The notes below the pieces were generated by a model. It worked only from the letters and a program-made list of their open reading frames with translations. It was not told the origin of the DNA and searched no databases. Source: Gemmatimonadota bacterium (lineage in GTDB: Bacteria > Gemmatimonadota > Gemmatimonadetes > Gemmatimonadales > GWC2-71-9). From it: a stretch of DNA of 42,659 nucleotides. The position numbers and the translations under genes were made by a program. Numbering within the stretch: the first letter of the stretch is position 1; every line of letters begins with the position of its first letter. Below are positions 1 through 8,729 of the stretch, piece by piece. The stretch is from the NCBI GenBank assembly GCA_003222085.1, contig QHUK01000020.1, positions 1 to 42,659 of the forward strand, given 5' to 3'.

Positions 1-609
1 CGAATCGAGATGGGGCACCGCCGCCTGCAGCTCCGCCAGGAGGGGCTCGACCAGATCCGCGGTCCCCGGCCAGACGGGGCGCAAGTTGTCGCACCGCGCC
101 CGCGTTTCAGCGACGAGCATCTGCGCAGTCGTGGGTTGCTCCGGCACGAGCGGCGCGCGATGCAGGTCCGCCGCCACCGCGGCTGCCTGTCGCAACAGCT
201 CCGGCTTGCGGCCATCGACGATCTTGCTCAGGATCCGGCCCTCGACCCAATCGAAGACGAGCACTCGCTCCTGCGGGAGATAGCGAATCGGCAAACACGG
301 TCGATGGTGCCGGAGCGGGAGGCGCTCCGCCAGCTGCACCGCGTGCGTCCACACCCGTTCGCCGAAGTCGTCCGAGTACGCTTTGAGTGCGTACACGCGC
401 TCCTCGCCGCCGCGCGAGCGCACCTGCACCCGCAGCACGAACCGATCCGAGTGAACGCTCTGCAACGTGCAGACGGCGGCGGCCGGCGCGAGCCCGTCGG
501 GCAGGATCGGGCCGAGCAGCTCCAGCGCTGCCGCCGGCTGCTGCAACCGGGCCAGCTGGGCCTCGAGGGCAGCGCGTTGCTCGGGAGCGGGGTCGAAGTG
601 GAAGCGCAT
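1..609 (-). CDS. APH-like small-molecule kinase, N-terminal part (runs off left edge)
   Basis: Only the first 203 codons lie in the window; the gene continues past position 1. The visible part looks like the N-lobe and hinge of an aminoglycoside-phosphotransferase (APH/choline kinase) fold. A beta-strand lysine sits in VYALKAYSDDFGERVW (about residues 72-87), a hinge-like VFDWVEGRIL follows near residue 117, and the helix AAAVAADLHRAPL comes next. The HxD catalytic loop would lie beyond the edge and cannot be checked. The ATG at 609-607 overlaps the TGA of the upstream glycosyltransferase gene (TGATG), so translation is probably coupled. By family knowledge it would phosphorylate a hydroxyl on a small molecule or sugar, and the neighbours suggest a saccharide or glycoconjugate. 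The substrate is unknown. Confidence 0.75.
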   Translation of the reverse strand, partial: MRFHFDPAPEQRAALEAQLARLQQPAAALELLGPILPDGLAPAAAVCTLQSVHSDRFVLRVQVRSRGGEERVYALKAYSDDFGERVWTHAVQLAERLPLRHHRPCLPIRYLPQERVLVFDWVEGRILSKIVDGRKPELLRQAAAVAADLHRAPLVPEQPTTAQMLVAETRARCDNLRPVWPGTADLVEPLLAELQAAVPHLDS

Positions 610-1823
610 CAGTCGCCCCTGAGCCAGCGGGCGAGGTACGCGACGAGCCGCGCGGCGCCGTCGAACGCGGGGATGACCTCGCGCACCCGTTCGGCGTGGG
701 CGCGTCGATCGCAGCCCACCGCCCACCGCAGGGCCTCGACCAGCCGCGGGCCGGCCAGGTCCCTGGGGTGCACGCACCGGGCCAATCCGCGGGCCGCGAG
801 GGTCTCGGCGCGGATCTGCTGCTCGACCTTGTGCGTCGCCCGCGGCACGATCACCAGGGGCCGTGCCACCGCCAAGGCTTCGCACACGCTGTTGTAGCCC
901 CCCATGCTCACGACGGCGTCCGCGGCGGCCATGAGCTGGAAGTTGTCCGCCTGCGACATCACGCGACACGTCGTCGTCGCCCGCGCCTGCAGCACGGCCT
1001 GCTGCTCGGCCGGCATGAACGGTCCCGTCACCATGACCGCGTGCAGCTCGGGGACCTCGGCCCGCAGCCGCTCCACGGCCCCCTGCGCGGCTTCCAGCAC
1101 GGGATACCCGTCGCTGCCGCTGCCCACGGTCGCCACGATCAACGGGCCCTGGGTCGGCAAGCCGAGCTCCTGGCGCAGCCTGTCCGGGTCGAGTGCCGGT
1201 GGATCGCGGACGACGTACCCGCAGTAGTGCAGCTTGGGCTGCACCGCGGCCGGGATGTCGTAGGCGTCCGCCACGTCGTACAGCGCTGGAGAGCCGTACA
1301 CGGCGATGCCGTCGTACAAGTGCTCCAAGGCGTCGTACACTCCCAGCTCACGCCACTGCCCCTGAATCCGACCGACGTCGTCCATGATGTCGCGCAGGCC
1401 GAACACGAACTTCGTGCCGGGGCAGTGCGCCTTGAGGGCATACAGCCCGTCGCGAAACTCACCCTTGGCGCCGAGCGGCTCGTGATCGACCAGGACCAGG
1501 TCCGGGGCCAATCCCAGGGCGGCGGCACGCAGGATCTGACCGCGGATGGTCCGGAAGCGTTGCTTGGCCGCCTCCTCCTCGGCCGGGGACCGCTCCACGC
1601 CCTCCGCGGTCAGGAGCGTGGGCAACTTGATGTAGTCGCACCGCTCGGGAAGGGTGAAATTGGCGGCGACGGGCGACTTGGTCGCGATGTATGCGACGAA
1701 GGCGGGATAGGCCGCGAGCACGCGCCGCGCGATGGTCAGCGTCCGGGTGATGTGGCCCAGCCCCTGGTGATCCTGCGCGTACAGCAGGACGGTCGGTGTG
1801 TGTGGCGCCCCGGATCGCGTCAC
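609..1823 (-). CDS. MurG-like (GT28-type) glycosyltransferase
   Basis: 404 residues from a GTG at 1823-1821 that overlaps the upstream TGA (GTGA). A longer in-frame extension to 2372 only reads through the preceding gene out of frame. The GT-B N-terminal loop is seen as DHQGLGHITRT (about residues 18-28). The C-terminal nucleotide-sugar-binding region shows VSMGGYNSVCEALAVARPL followed by VPR, as in MurG/UDP-glycosyltransferases. It is cytosolic, with no signal peptide or membrane segment visible. It resembles the C-terminal half of the gene just upstream (shared GxGHIxR, LxxVDHxPLG and MGGYN motifs), so the two look like paralogues that may act in sequence on one acceptor. Donor and acceptor sugars are unknown. 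Confidence 0.85.
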   Translation of the reverse strand: MTRSGAPHTPTVLLYAQDHQGLGHITRTLTIARRVLAAYPAFVAYIATKSPVAANFTLPERCDYIKLPTLLTAEGVERSPAEEEAAKQRFRTIRGQILRAAALGLAPDLVLVDHEPLGAKGEFRDGLYALKAHCPGTKFVFGLRDIMDDVGRIQGQWRELGVYDALEHLYDGIAVYGSPALYDVADAYDIPAAVQPKLHYCGYVVRDPPALDPDRLRQELGLPTQGPLIVATVGSGSDGYPVLEAAQGAVERLRAEVPELHAVMVTGPFMPAEQQAVLQARATTTCRVMSQADNFQLMAAADAVVSMGGYNSVCEALAVARPLVIVPRATHKVEQQIRAETLAARGLARCVHPRDLAGPRLVEALRWAVGCDRRAHAERVREVIPAFDGAARLVAYLARWLRGD

Positions 1824-4093
1824 GTCAGCCCCACCCCCGCAGCCGCCGACGCGGCCGGCTGCAGCGGGCCCGCGGGGACGCCCAGCAGTTCCGCCAGCAG
1901 GCCCGGGATGCGCGTGAGGCCGCCGAGATCGATGCGGCTGCGGCTGGCGGGCGGTGGGCCGAGGTCGCGCGCCAGCCACGCGGTGAGCGCCGCGGGGTCC
2001 AGCTGGTCCGGATGTAGCACGTCGACGAGGCCCATATCGCGCAGACGCTCGGCACGGATCCACTGCTCGGGCTCGGGCCGCACGCGGGGGACGATCAAGG
2101 CGTGCTTCTCGAACGACAGCACTTCGCAGATCGTGTTGTACCCACCCATGGCGATGACCCGGTCGGCCCGCTCGATCAGCGGTGTGGGATCCGGCACGAA
2201 CTCGAGCACGTGGAAGCAGGAGCGGCCCTGAGCGCGCTGGTAGACGCCCTGCCGCTTTTCGCCCGGCATCAACGGCCCGGTCACGAGCACGCCGGTGGTA
2301 TCGGGCGGCAAGTCGGCTTCGAGAAACGCCTCGGCCAGCGCCGCACCGTCGTGCCCGCCCCCGACGACGCACAACACCACGCGACCGGGAGGGGGGGGCA
2401 AGCTCGCGAGCAAGGGGCCGGCCTGTGCCTCGGCAAACTCAAGCCGCGGGCGCTGGTCCAAGTACCCCGTGTAGCGCACCCGTGCCGCGATGTCATCGGG
2501 CAGGCCGTATTCCCGAACGGCGTCGTACACGGCGGGATCCCCGTATATCCAGATCGCGTCGTAGTGCTCCCGGATGGCGTCCATGTTGGCCCGGTCGGAC
2601 CAGGTGCGCTGCACGGTCTCGGGGTCGTACAGCACCTCGCGCATGCCGAGGACACAGCGCGTGTTCCCCCGCTTCCGCAGGCGCTCGAGCGTGCCGGTGA
2701 GCTCGTTCGCGACACCCAGCGGCAGGTGGTCGACGATCAGCAGGTCCGGCTCGAACACCTGCATCGCGCTGCGAATGACCCGGGAGCGGAGCGCGATGAG
2801 GTCCTGGTCGGAGACGTCGAGCAGGAAGCGGGGGTTATAGGCCCCGTCGGCCTCTCGCCGGAGTGCCGGAAGCGTGACACAGTCCACGCCCTCCGGCATC
2901 GGGAGGGCGCCGGCCTGCCACGCTTCCGCGATCAGCACGATCGCCGGCGACGGCGGTGCGGCACGCAATGCCTGAGCGATCGAGGCGTTGCGGCGAATGT
3001 GACCGAACCCGACCATCCCCTGCGAGTACATGGCGACGCGGGGAGACGCTGCCTCGCGGGTGGCAAGGGCAGCGAGCGGCGGATGCACCGGCCGCGCCTG
3101 TGGCGCCGGCTTCGGCGCCTCCACGCGCAGCCTGATCTCGTCCACCAGCTTCTGGATCTCGTCCAGCTCCTCGGCCGTCGCGGGCGTCGTGGTGAGTGCC
3201 TGGAGGACCAGATCCAAGGTCGACCCCCGGAACGCGCGGTATCCGGCCGCCGGCTGGGTGGAGAGCGAGTCGCCGGGAACGATCGACTCGCCGCGCACCG
3301 CGCGCTCGGCGGCCGCGTAGATGTAGCGCGCGAGGCGCCGGGGACCGTGCGGCACGCCCTTGAAGCCCGGGAAGCTCGAGATGTCGATGACATACGGGCG
3401 GCCTTCGCTCTCCACGATGTCGAGGCCGAAGAGGTCGATTCCGAACGCCGATCCGCAGCGTCGCGCGATGTCCTCGAGCTCGGGAGTGAGGGTGAACGGG
3501 TGACCCCGCTTTTCCTCGGGGGTGCGCCCGGGGCGAACCCGGACCACGCCGAAGCGCTCGCTCCCGAGGGAGTAGACCTTGCGGTACGTCGGCCCGTCCG
3601 GCGCGTGATAGCGCTGGGCGAATACCGGCTCCTCCATGGGCCCGAGCGCCGCCAGCTCGGCGGCGTTCGAGACCACCGCACTGCCCCGCAGCCGGGCGCG
3701 GCGGTGAGGCCGTATGATCAGCGGCCCCCGATCGAGCGCCGGGAAGAGCTGGCTGGCGTGGGACGCGACGAACGTCTCGGGCACCGGCACCCCGGCCGCT
3801 CGGAGCACTCGGAAGGTGACGATCCGGTCGCGCAGCAGCACCGCGACCGGGTAGGGATTGAGGAGCGCGGCGCCGGCGCGGTGGAGATCCGCCGCCACGC
3901 TCATGCCCAGGTCTTTGCGGTTCTTGAGCACGTAGAGGTCGTAGTCGAGGCGCACCCGCGCGACGTCGATCAGGTCGTCGCCGAGATGCAGCGGTCGCGC
4001 CGTGGCGCCGAGCTCGCCGAGCAGGCGGACCACCTCCGGCATGCCGTGCTCGTCCGTGAACGAGCGTCCCAGCAGAATCGCGATTCGCAGCAC
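1820..4093 (-). CDS. ATP-grasp ligase/kinase fused to MurG-like glycosyltransferase
   Basis: 757 residues from a GTG at 4093-4091 preceded by a strong GGAGG; the ATG at 4129 lies upstream of that site and adds unconserved residues. Residues 1-270 form an ATP-grasp domain: a nucleotide-contacting lysine region YRKVYSLGSERFGVVR (about 170-185) and the metal-binding strand FGLDIVESEG with VIDISSFPGFKGV (about 222-247). That last motif resembles the DINAFPGYEGV region of inositol-tetrakisphosphate 1-kinase and also RimK-type ligases. A linker of about 70 residues leads to a GT-B domain with GMVGFGHIRRN (about 359-369) and MGGYNTICEV (649-658). The fusion suggests that an ATP-dependent ligation or phosphorylation and a glycosyl transfer act on the same molecule. 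It is first in a coupled cluster with a second glycosyltransferase and an APH-like kinase. The product is unknown. Confidence 0.85.
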   Translation of the reverse strand: MLRIAILLGRSFTDEHGMPEVVRLLGELGATARPLHLGDDLIDVARVRLDYDLYVLKNRKDLGMSVAADLHRAGAALLNPYPVAVLLRDRIVTFRVLRAAGVPVPETFVASHASQLFPALDRGPLIIRPHRRARLRGSAVVSNAAELAALGPMEEPVFAQRYHAPDGPTYRKVYSLGSERFGVVRVRPGRTPEEKRGHPFTLTPELEDIARRCGSAFGIDLFGLDIVESEGRPYVIDISSFPGFKGVPHGPRRLARYIYAAAERAVRGESIVPGDSLSTQPAAGYRAFRGSTLDLVLQALTTTPATAEELDEIQKLVDEIRLRVEAPKPAPQARPVHPPLAALATREAASPRVAMYSQGMVGFGHIRRNASIAQALRAAPPSPAIVLIAEAWQAGALPMPEGVDCVTLPALRREADGAYNPRFLLDVSDQDLIALRSRVIRSAMQVFEPDLLIVDHLPLGVANELTGTLERLRKRGNTRCVLGMREVLYDPETVQRTWSDRANMDAIREHYDAIWIYGDPAVYDAVREYGLPDDIAARVRYTGYLDQRPRLEFAEAQAGPLLASLPPPPGRVVLCVVGGGHDGAALAEAFLEADLPPDTTGVLVTGPLMPGEKRQGVYQRAQGRSCFHVLEFVPDPTPLIERADRVIAMGGYNTICEVLSFEKHALIVPRVRPEPEQWIRAERLRDMGLVDVLHPDQLDPAALTAWLARDLGPPPASRSRIDLGGLTRIPGLLAELLGVPAGPLQPAASAAAGVGLT

Positions 4094-4095
4094 GA

Positions 4096-4104
4096 CCCCC
4101 CTCC
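4096..4104 (-). promoter_or_regulatory. Ribosome binding site fixing the GTG start of the ATP-grasp/GT gene
   Basis: On the minus strand GGAGGGGGG ends two bases before the GTG at 4093; the core GGAGG is about six bases from the start codon. It is among the strongest Shine-Dalgarno matches in the window and favours this GTG over the in-frame ATG at 4129, which would place the site inside the coding region. Confidence 0.65.
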
Positions 4105-4140
4105 AATGTCCGCTGTTACCTTCTCGCACCCCGGCGCGCT

Positions 4141-6408
4141 TCAGAACCGCAGCAGATAGCTCATCTTCAGGAACACCTGCCGCCCGACGGAAATCGTGGG
4201 CTCGTCCGTGCGATACAAGGTCGGCGGGCTGCCCGGCTGCAGCGCGAGATTCTCATACCCGTCGCGATACCCCACGTACAGCGCCGTGCCCGGGTTGACG
4301 AGGTACGTGAAGAGCACGTCCATCGTCCAGCGCTGCTCCGGCGTGACGCGCGACAGCGTCGAGTCCCGGTCCACCGCCGCGTAGTCCACGATGGCGCGCA
4401 GGGACAGCGCGCGACTGAACTGGTAGTTGAGCTTCTCGCGCACAATGCGGTCGGTGAACACCCGGACGGGCGGTCCGCCCGCCGGAGCCGCCCCGGGCAG
4501 CGTCGTGAGGCGACTGTACAGGTATGTGTGGTCGAGACGCAGCCGGGGCGTCGGACGGAACGTGAAGGTGAGCTCCCCCTTGCCCGACCCCGCCACGAAC
4601 GGCGCCACGCCGGACGGTGGCTTGTGGTTCACGTCCGTCCCCTGTTTGTAGGAGACGGACCAGGCGAGCCACTTCAGCCACTCGCTTTCCAGCGACAGCT
4701 TCGTCTGGTAGAGGTCGAACGGAAGGTCCTTGAACAGCTCGAACGCCCGCTCGTGCGAGACCTCGAGCTTGGTTTCGCCGACGAGCTTCACCTCCCAGGA
4801 TGCCTTGAGCGACCGATCGAGCAGCCCGCCGCTCCGATCCCAAGTGAAGTCGGCGGTGAACGTGGGGCCGATCTTCACGATCGGGCCATGCGGCCGCCGC
4901 ACGAGCTGCAGCTCGTGTACCATCTCCCGGACCCCGACACGGGGCACGTAGCCGAGCTGCGCCTCGAACGAGGGACTCAGGTCGAGGTACTGCGCGGAGT
5001 AATCCAGGTTGCGCCCGTCCCGCAGCAGCTGGGTGTAGAGCCCCAGCCCCGACGCCCCGGGAGCGCCCGAGTCCCGCGCGTACGTCGCGATCGCCTGGCT
5101 GGTGAGGATCCACGTCTTGCTCAGGGCCAACCGCGCATCGGCCGAGGCAACACGATTGGCGCCGCCCGCGAGCTGCCGGTCGCTGACCAGCAGCCCGACC
5201 GCGGACTCGCGCCCGATCTCCCGCTGCGCCCGAACGACGCCGATCCCGGCGTCGGGCTCGTGCGTGAGCCCCGACCCCACGAACTCTTCGGGCGCCCGGT
5301 CGTTCATCCCGATGGCGCCCAGTGCCCAGCGACCGGCTTTGGTGGTGACGCGCGCCCCGGCGCCGGGATCGGTGATGCGCCGCGAAAAGAACAGGTTCAC
5401 GGGCGTCTGGAAGTAGCCCGCGTTCTCGATGAAGAAGGGTCGCTTCTCCGGGAAGAACACCTCGAACCGCTCGTTGATCGTCACCTGCGGCTCGTCCGAC
5501 TCCACCTGGCTGAAGTCCGGGTTGACCGTGCCGTCCAGCGTGACGGCATCCCGGACCACGGTCTTCAGGTCCAGGCCCAAGCGCCGGTCCGAGGCGTGCC
5601 GGAACGCCGGAACCTCGGTGTCGAGGAAGCGGGCACCGGTGAACGCGCCGTACGGAATCGCCTGGACGTTCCGGCCCGGTGAGATGTCGCGGAGCTGCTC
5701 CAGGACCCCGAACTGAGGGACGAATCCTGCGAGCCGCTTCGTCACGAGGGGCCAGTAGGCTTCCTCATTGGACCGCCGGACGAAGCGAGCAAGCGCGATG
5801 CCCCAGGATTGAACCGGAGCCTTCGCGAACCGCAGGCTACGGAACGGGATCGCGAACCGCACCACGTAGCCGTCCGCGGTCAGGCGGCCCTCCGATTGCC
5901 ACACGGCATCGAAGCTGTAGTCGTCGTCCTGCCCCTCGGTCACGATGCCATCGAGCTGCACGCCGAGCGGATTCGTCTGGAACAGGTACGCGCGCTTGCG
6001 GTCGTGGAAGGTGTCGAGGTACACCGCGACGGCGTCGTCGACCGAGATCTCTTCCCGTTTCGTCAGCCCGGCACGGATCTTCGCCGGATCGTCCCGGCAG
6101 ACGAACACGACGTACAGGTTGGCATCGTCGTAACTCACATACGCCGTCGTCGGGACGCTGACGGGAACGCCGTCGCCCGGCTCGCGCTGGCGGAAGTCGG
6201 TCACGCGAACGCCGCTGGCCGGCAGATTCGATGCGAGAAAGTCCTCGAGCCTGGGAGGCTGATCCACACGCTGCGCGACGAGGTTGGCGCCCGGCGTCTG
6301 AGCGCGCAGCGGCTCCGACGCGAGTAGCAGCGTAACAAAGAGCAGCGGCGGGCCGGCCGCCTTCCGGGGCGACCGGGGAATCTCTGGCCGTAGCACGTCC
6401 CCCTCCAT
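4141..6408 (-). CDS. Exported DUF5916 protein with CBM9-like N-terminal domain
   Basis: 755 residues from the ATG at 6408-6406; a longer frame reaches 6492, but this start places a signal peptide correctly: basic PRSPRKAAG, hydrophobic LLFVTLLLAS, then a likely cut before QTPG. Residues about 50-230 look like a carbohydrate-binding-module-9-like beta domain (YVSYDDANLYVVFVCRDDP, DDAVAVYLDTFHDRKRAYLF, GYVVRFAIPFRSLRF). The rest matches the DUF5916 pattern (PDFSQVESDEPQVTINERF, FFPEKRPFFIENAGYF), followed by alternating beta-strands and a terminal Phe typical of outer-membrane barrels. Such proteins are common in Bacteroidota and Gemmatimonadota, and their role is unproven. It is encoded 47 bases upstream of the glycosyltransferase cluster on the same strand but ends before that cluster's ribosome site, so operon membership is uncertain. 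Confidence 0.85.
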   Translation of the reverse strand: MEGDVLRPEIPRSPRKAAGPPLLFVTLLLASEPLRAQTPGANLVAQRVDQPPRLEDFLASNLPASGVRVTDFRQREPGDGVPVSVPTTAYVSYDDANLYVVFVCRDDPAKIRAGLTKREEISVDDAVAVYLDTFHDRKRAYLFQTNPLGVQLDGIVTEGQDDDYSFDAVWQSEGRLTADGYVVRFAIPFRSLRFAKAPVQSWGIALARFVRRSNEEAYWPLVTKRLAGFVPQFGVLEQLRDISPGRNVQAIPYGAFTGARFLDTEVPAFRHASDRRLGLDLKTVVRDAVTLDGTVNPDFSQVESDEPQVTINERFEVFFPEKRPFFIENAGYFQTPVNLFFSRRITDPGAGARVTTKAGRWALGAIGMNDRAPEEFVGSGLTHEPDAGIGVVRAQREIGRESAVGLLVSDRQLAGGANRVASADARLALSKTWILTSQAIATYARDSGAPGASGLGLYTQLLRDGRNLDYSAQYLDLSPSFEAQLGYVPRVGVREMVHELQLVRRPHGPIVKIGPTFTADFTWDRSGGLLDRSLKASWEVKLVGETKLEVSHERAFELFKDLPFDLYQTKLSLESEWLKWLAWSVSYKQGTDVNHKPPSGVAPFVAGSGKGELTFTFRPTPRLRLDHTYLYSRLTTLPGAAPAGGPPVRVFTDRIVREKLNYQFSRALSLRAIVDYAAVDRDSTLSRVTPEQRWTMDVLFTYLVNPGTALYVGYRDGYENLALQPGSPPTLYRTDEPTISVGRQVFLKMSYLLRF

Positions 6409-6692
6409 GGTGACGACCCTGCTCGCAACTCGGCAGAACGAGCAGAGGGCGGGCAAGTGCCGTGCCAATTTGAGGAGCGTGCGCGCGGTCACACGACCAC
6501 GGGCCGGCGCCCCGGCGGAGCCGAACGAGCCGTCAGTCAGTCACGAAACAATCACGAAACTCGCAGTCGCGACGACGCCACAGCGCACTCGCGAGGTTGT
6601 TGCGCATGTGCCCCGTTGGCCTTGGGCGATAGGGGTACTGCAACAACAGTAGACCGAAGTCTGGGGTCATCTTCCACGCTAACTCCCTTCAC

Positions 6693-6744
6693 TGAAGTCG
6701 CTGTCTTGCATGAAGTCGCTGTTGCATGAAGTCGCTGTCATGCA
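6693..6744. repeat. Three tandem copies of a 16-18 bp unit
   Basis: The unit TGAAGTCGCTGT plus a short tail ending TGCA occurs at 6693-6710, 6711-6726 and 6727-6744. The first 12 bases are identical in all copies; the tails are CTTGCA, TGCA and CATGCA. It lies in the otherwise gene-free stretch 6409-7004, just upstream of a decayed DUF559 fragment. It could be replication slippage or a small binding-site array. Apart from this repeat and the pseudogene, I see nothing convincing in 6409-7004. Confidence 0.85.
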
Positions 6745-6807
6745 TCCCACAGACTACTCACGCTTAATCGAGCCGTTGGAAATCGTTGTCCTCAGTCCGG
6801 CGCGGAG

Positions 6808-7000
6808 GGCTACACGCGCGAACTTCACTCCTTCCGCCGTCAGCACGTCGTCAAGGAGCCGAACGCCTGGTCTTAGAGCTGGAAGGGGACGCGCACGACG
6901 AGCAGAACCGACGGAACTATGATGCCGCTCGTGCGGAATTCCTCGAAGCTGCCGGTTATCGCGTGGTCTGCGTCCGAAATCGAGACGTCACGCGGGAACG
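6808..7000 (+). pseudogene. Decayed DUF559 (Vsr/endonuclease-like) fragment
   Basis: DUF559 proteins are short restriction-endonuclease-fold proteins with a pattern like FRRQ...(I/V)(V/I)DF...LVIELDGxxH...YDxxRxxxLxxxGYxVLRFxNxxV. Here one frame (from 6808) reads ELHSFRRQHVV and stops at 6874-6876. A second frame carries ERLVLELEGDAHDEQ (from about 6861) and YDAARAEFLEAAGYRVVCVRNRDV. The two pieces are in different frames, the segment between them is missing, and there is no proper N-terminus, so this is a frameshifted, internally deleted remnant. It ends against the 3' end of the trehalase gene. Such fragments are common debris near rearrangement points. Confidence 0.7.
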
Positions 7001-7004
7001 TGGG

Positions 7005-8729
7005 TCAGGGCGTGACAACGAAACGCGCACCCGCAGCTGAGGACCGAACGCGCGACACAGGGTGAGGACCCTCCGCTTTCTGCGCCGCAAGCGCCAGCGC
7101 CACCCCGTTCGTCCACCCGAAGCCGTCCTGCGTGGGATATTCTCCGCCGCCCGCCCGCCGCTGGAGGTCGACGACGTCGTACTTCTCGGTCATCTTCCCC
7201 GTCGCGCGGTACGTGCGCCGGTTCAACCCGAGCCAGCGGTCGCGGGCGGCATCGGCCAGGTGCGCGCGACCGTAGCGGCGCACGCCCTCGATCGTCAACC
7301 ATTCCAACGGCGGCCATCCGTTGGGTGCGTCCCATTGCTGACCGGACGCGATCAGCGTCGTGACGAATCCGCCGGGCTTCAAGAACTCCCGCTCGAGGCG
7401 CGCGGCGACCGCGCGACCTTGCTCGGGAGTCGCGAGCCCAAAATACAGCGGGGACGCGGCCGCCAGCGTGGGCCGATCGGTCACGCGCTGGCCGGTCCGC
7501 CACCGAACATCATAGAAGAACCCGCTGGCCGGATCATATGCCGCCGCGAGCAGGGCCCGACGCCGGTCCTCGGCCGCCTGGGCGAACTGCCGCGCGACGT
7601 CCGCGTCTCCGGCCCGCCCGCGGAACGCCCGCAACGCGGCGATCGTCCGCTCGGCGTGATAGAGCAGACTGTTGAGATCCACTGGGAGAAGGTCGGTCGT
7701 CTCGAGCGTGCGCAGATCCTTCGGGTCGCGCATCCAGCGGCTCGAGAAATCCCAGCCGCTCTCGGCTGTGGCGCGCACGTTTCGATAGAATCCCTCGCGG
7801 CGCTCCGCTCCGAGGGTCTGACCCACCTCGTAATCCGGGCGGTACGACTCCGGCCGGGGATCGGACCGGTCGTCCCAGTACCGATTGAGGATCGGCCCTC
7901 CCTCGCGTAGCCGCACGACGCGGCGGTAAGCCTGCCCTCTCCCCGGCGCGAGACTGTCCGCTCCATTCATCCAAAACGCGTGCTCCGCCTCCAACGCGTC
8001 GAGGTATGGCAGGGCTTGTGCGGTGTCCGTCGCCTGCGCGAAGCGTCCGACCATGGCGGCGAAAAACGGTGGCTGGCTGCGGCTGAGATAATACGTCCGG
8101 TTGCCGTTCGGGATGTGCCCGACCGTCCCGATCAGGTGGGCGAAGTTGTCGAGCATGCTCTTCACGAGGTCGGTCCGACCGCTCGCGATGAGCCCGAGCA
8201 TCGTGAAGTACGAGTCCCAGTAGTACACCTCGCGGAAGCGGCCGCCGGGGACGACATAGGGGTTGGGGAGCGGGATGAGCGACGAACGGGCGTCAACGGT
8301 GTCGGGACGGCGTGTCAGGATGGGCCAGAGCGCACGAATGTGTGCTTCCATCGTCTGCGAGGTGTCCGTATGGAAGCCTTCTCCGACCGGCCGGGGGAGC
8401 TCGAAGCGCTGCGCCACGAACGCCTGCAGGCTGAACCCCGCGGCGGTCCGACCGGCGGCGTAGCAGGCGGCGATGTCGGCCGGAGCGACGAGCGGCCGGG
8501 CGTCGACGAATGTCTTCGAGTCGGCGAAGATCCCGGAGAGCTGGACGTCGTGAAACAGCTGGCCCAGGTCGTGAGCCGGGTCGTACCGACCCGGAGGTTG
8601 GGGGAGGTTGGGGGAGGTTTTGGAGGTTGTGCAGGTCGTCGCGGTGCACGCGACCGAAACCGCGAGGAGCAGCCTCCCCCAACCTCCCCAACCTCCCCCA
8701 ACCTCCACAAACCTCCGCGACGCGCTCAC
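7005..8729 (-). CDS. treA: Exported alpha,alpha-trehalase (GH37)
   Basis: 574 residues, close to the usual GH37 length. It hydrolyses trehalose to two glucose molecules, probably in the periplasm or tethered to the outer membrane. Both trehalase signatures are present: PGGRFREVYYWDSYF (161-175) and QWDAPNGWPP (465-474). The acid is expected to be D327 in ESGWDFSSRW and the base E530 in GGGEYPTQDGFGWTNG, by analogy with E. coli Tre37A. The N-terminus has a hydrophobic segment around LLLAVSVAC with Cys28 and Cys33, so a lipoprotein is possible but no lipobox is canonical. The GTG at 8729-8727 overlaps the symporter stop (GTGA), indicating translational coupling. Oddly, C/G-rich inverted repeats encode residues about 5-19 and 34-46 on either side of the hydrophobic segment. 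Confidence 0.93.
   Translation of the reverse strand: MSASRRFVEVGGGWGGWGRLLLAVSVACTATTCTTSKTSPNLPQPPGRYDPAHDLGQLFHDVQLSGIFADSKTFVDARPLVAPADIAACYAAGRTAAGFSLQAFVAQRFELPRPVGEGFHTDTSQTMEAHIRALWPILTRRPDTVDARSSLIPLPNPYVVPGGRFREVYYWDSYFTMLGLIASGRTDLVKSMLDNFAHLIGTVGHIPNGNRTYYLSRSQPPFFAAMVGRFAQATDTAQALPYLDALEAEHAFWMNGADSLAPGRGQAYRRVVRLREGGPILNRYWDDRSDPRPESYRPDYEVGQTLGAERREGFYRNVRATAESGWDFSSRWMRDPKDLRTLETTDLLPVDLNSLLYHAERTIAALRAFRGRAGDADVARQFAQAAEDRRRALLAAAYDPASGFFYDVRWRTGQRVTDRPTLAAASPLYFGLATPEQGRAVAARLEREFLKPGGFVTTLIASGQQWDAPNGWPPLEWLTIEGVRRYGRAHLADAARDRWLGLNRRTYRATGKMTEKYDVVDLQRRAGGGEYPTQDGFGWTNGVALALAAQKAEGPHPVSRVRSSAAGARFVVTP
8593..8716. repeat. Inverted C-rich repeat arrays flanking the trehalase signal-peptide codons
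   Basis: At 8593-8628 the plus strand carries repeated GGAGGTTGGGG units; at 8673-8716 it carries the complementary CCTCCCCCAACC units. The arms, about 36 and 44 bases, surround a 44-base spacer encoding the hydrophobic core of the trehalase signal. In the mRNA the arms could pair into a long G/C helix with the signal-peptide codons in the loop. The G-rich strand of each arm could alternatively form a quadruplex. The same motif in direct orientation lies at 24498-24539, so this appears to be a genome repeat family that stays open in frame. Confidence 0.8.

Noticed and set aside
609..2372. Longer version of the second glycosyltransferase starting near 2372.
   Set aside because: The extra 183 codons overlap the preceding gene in another frame and are Arg-rich; the GTG at 1823 overlapping the upstream stop is a better start.
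387..4159. Long plus-strand open frames (387-2231 and 2102-4159) across the glycosyltransferase cluster.
   Set aside because: Arg/His/Gly-rich translations without motifs, antisense to genes with clear GT-B and ATP-grasp motifs; typical GC-rich shadows.
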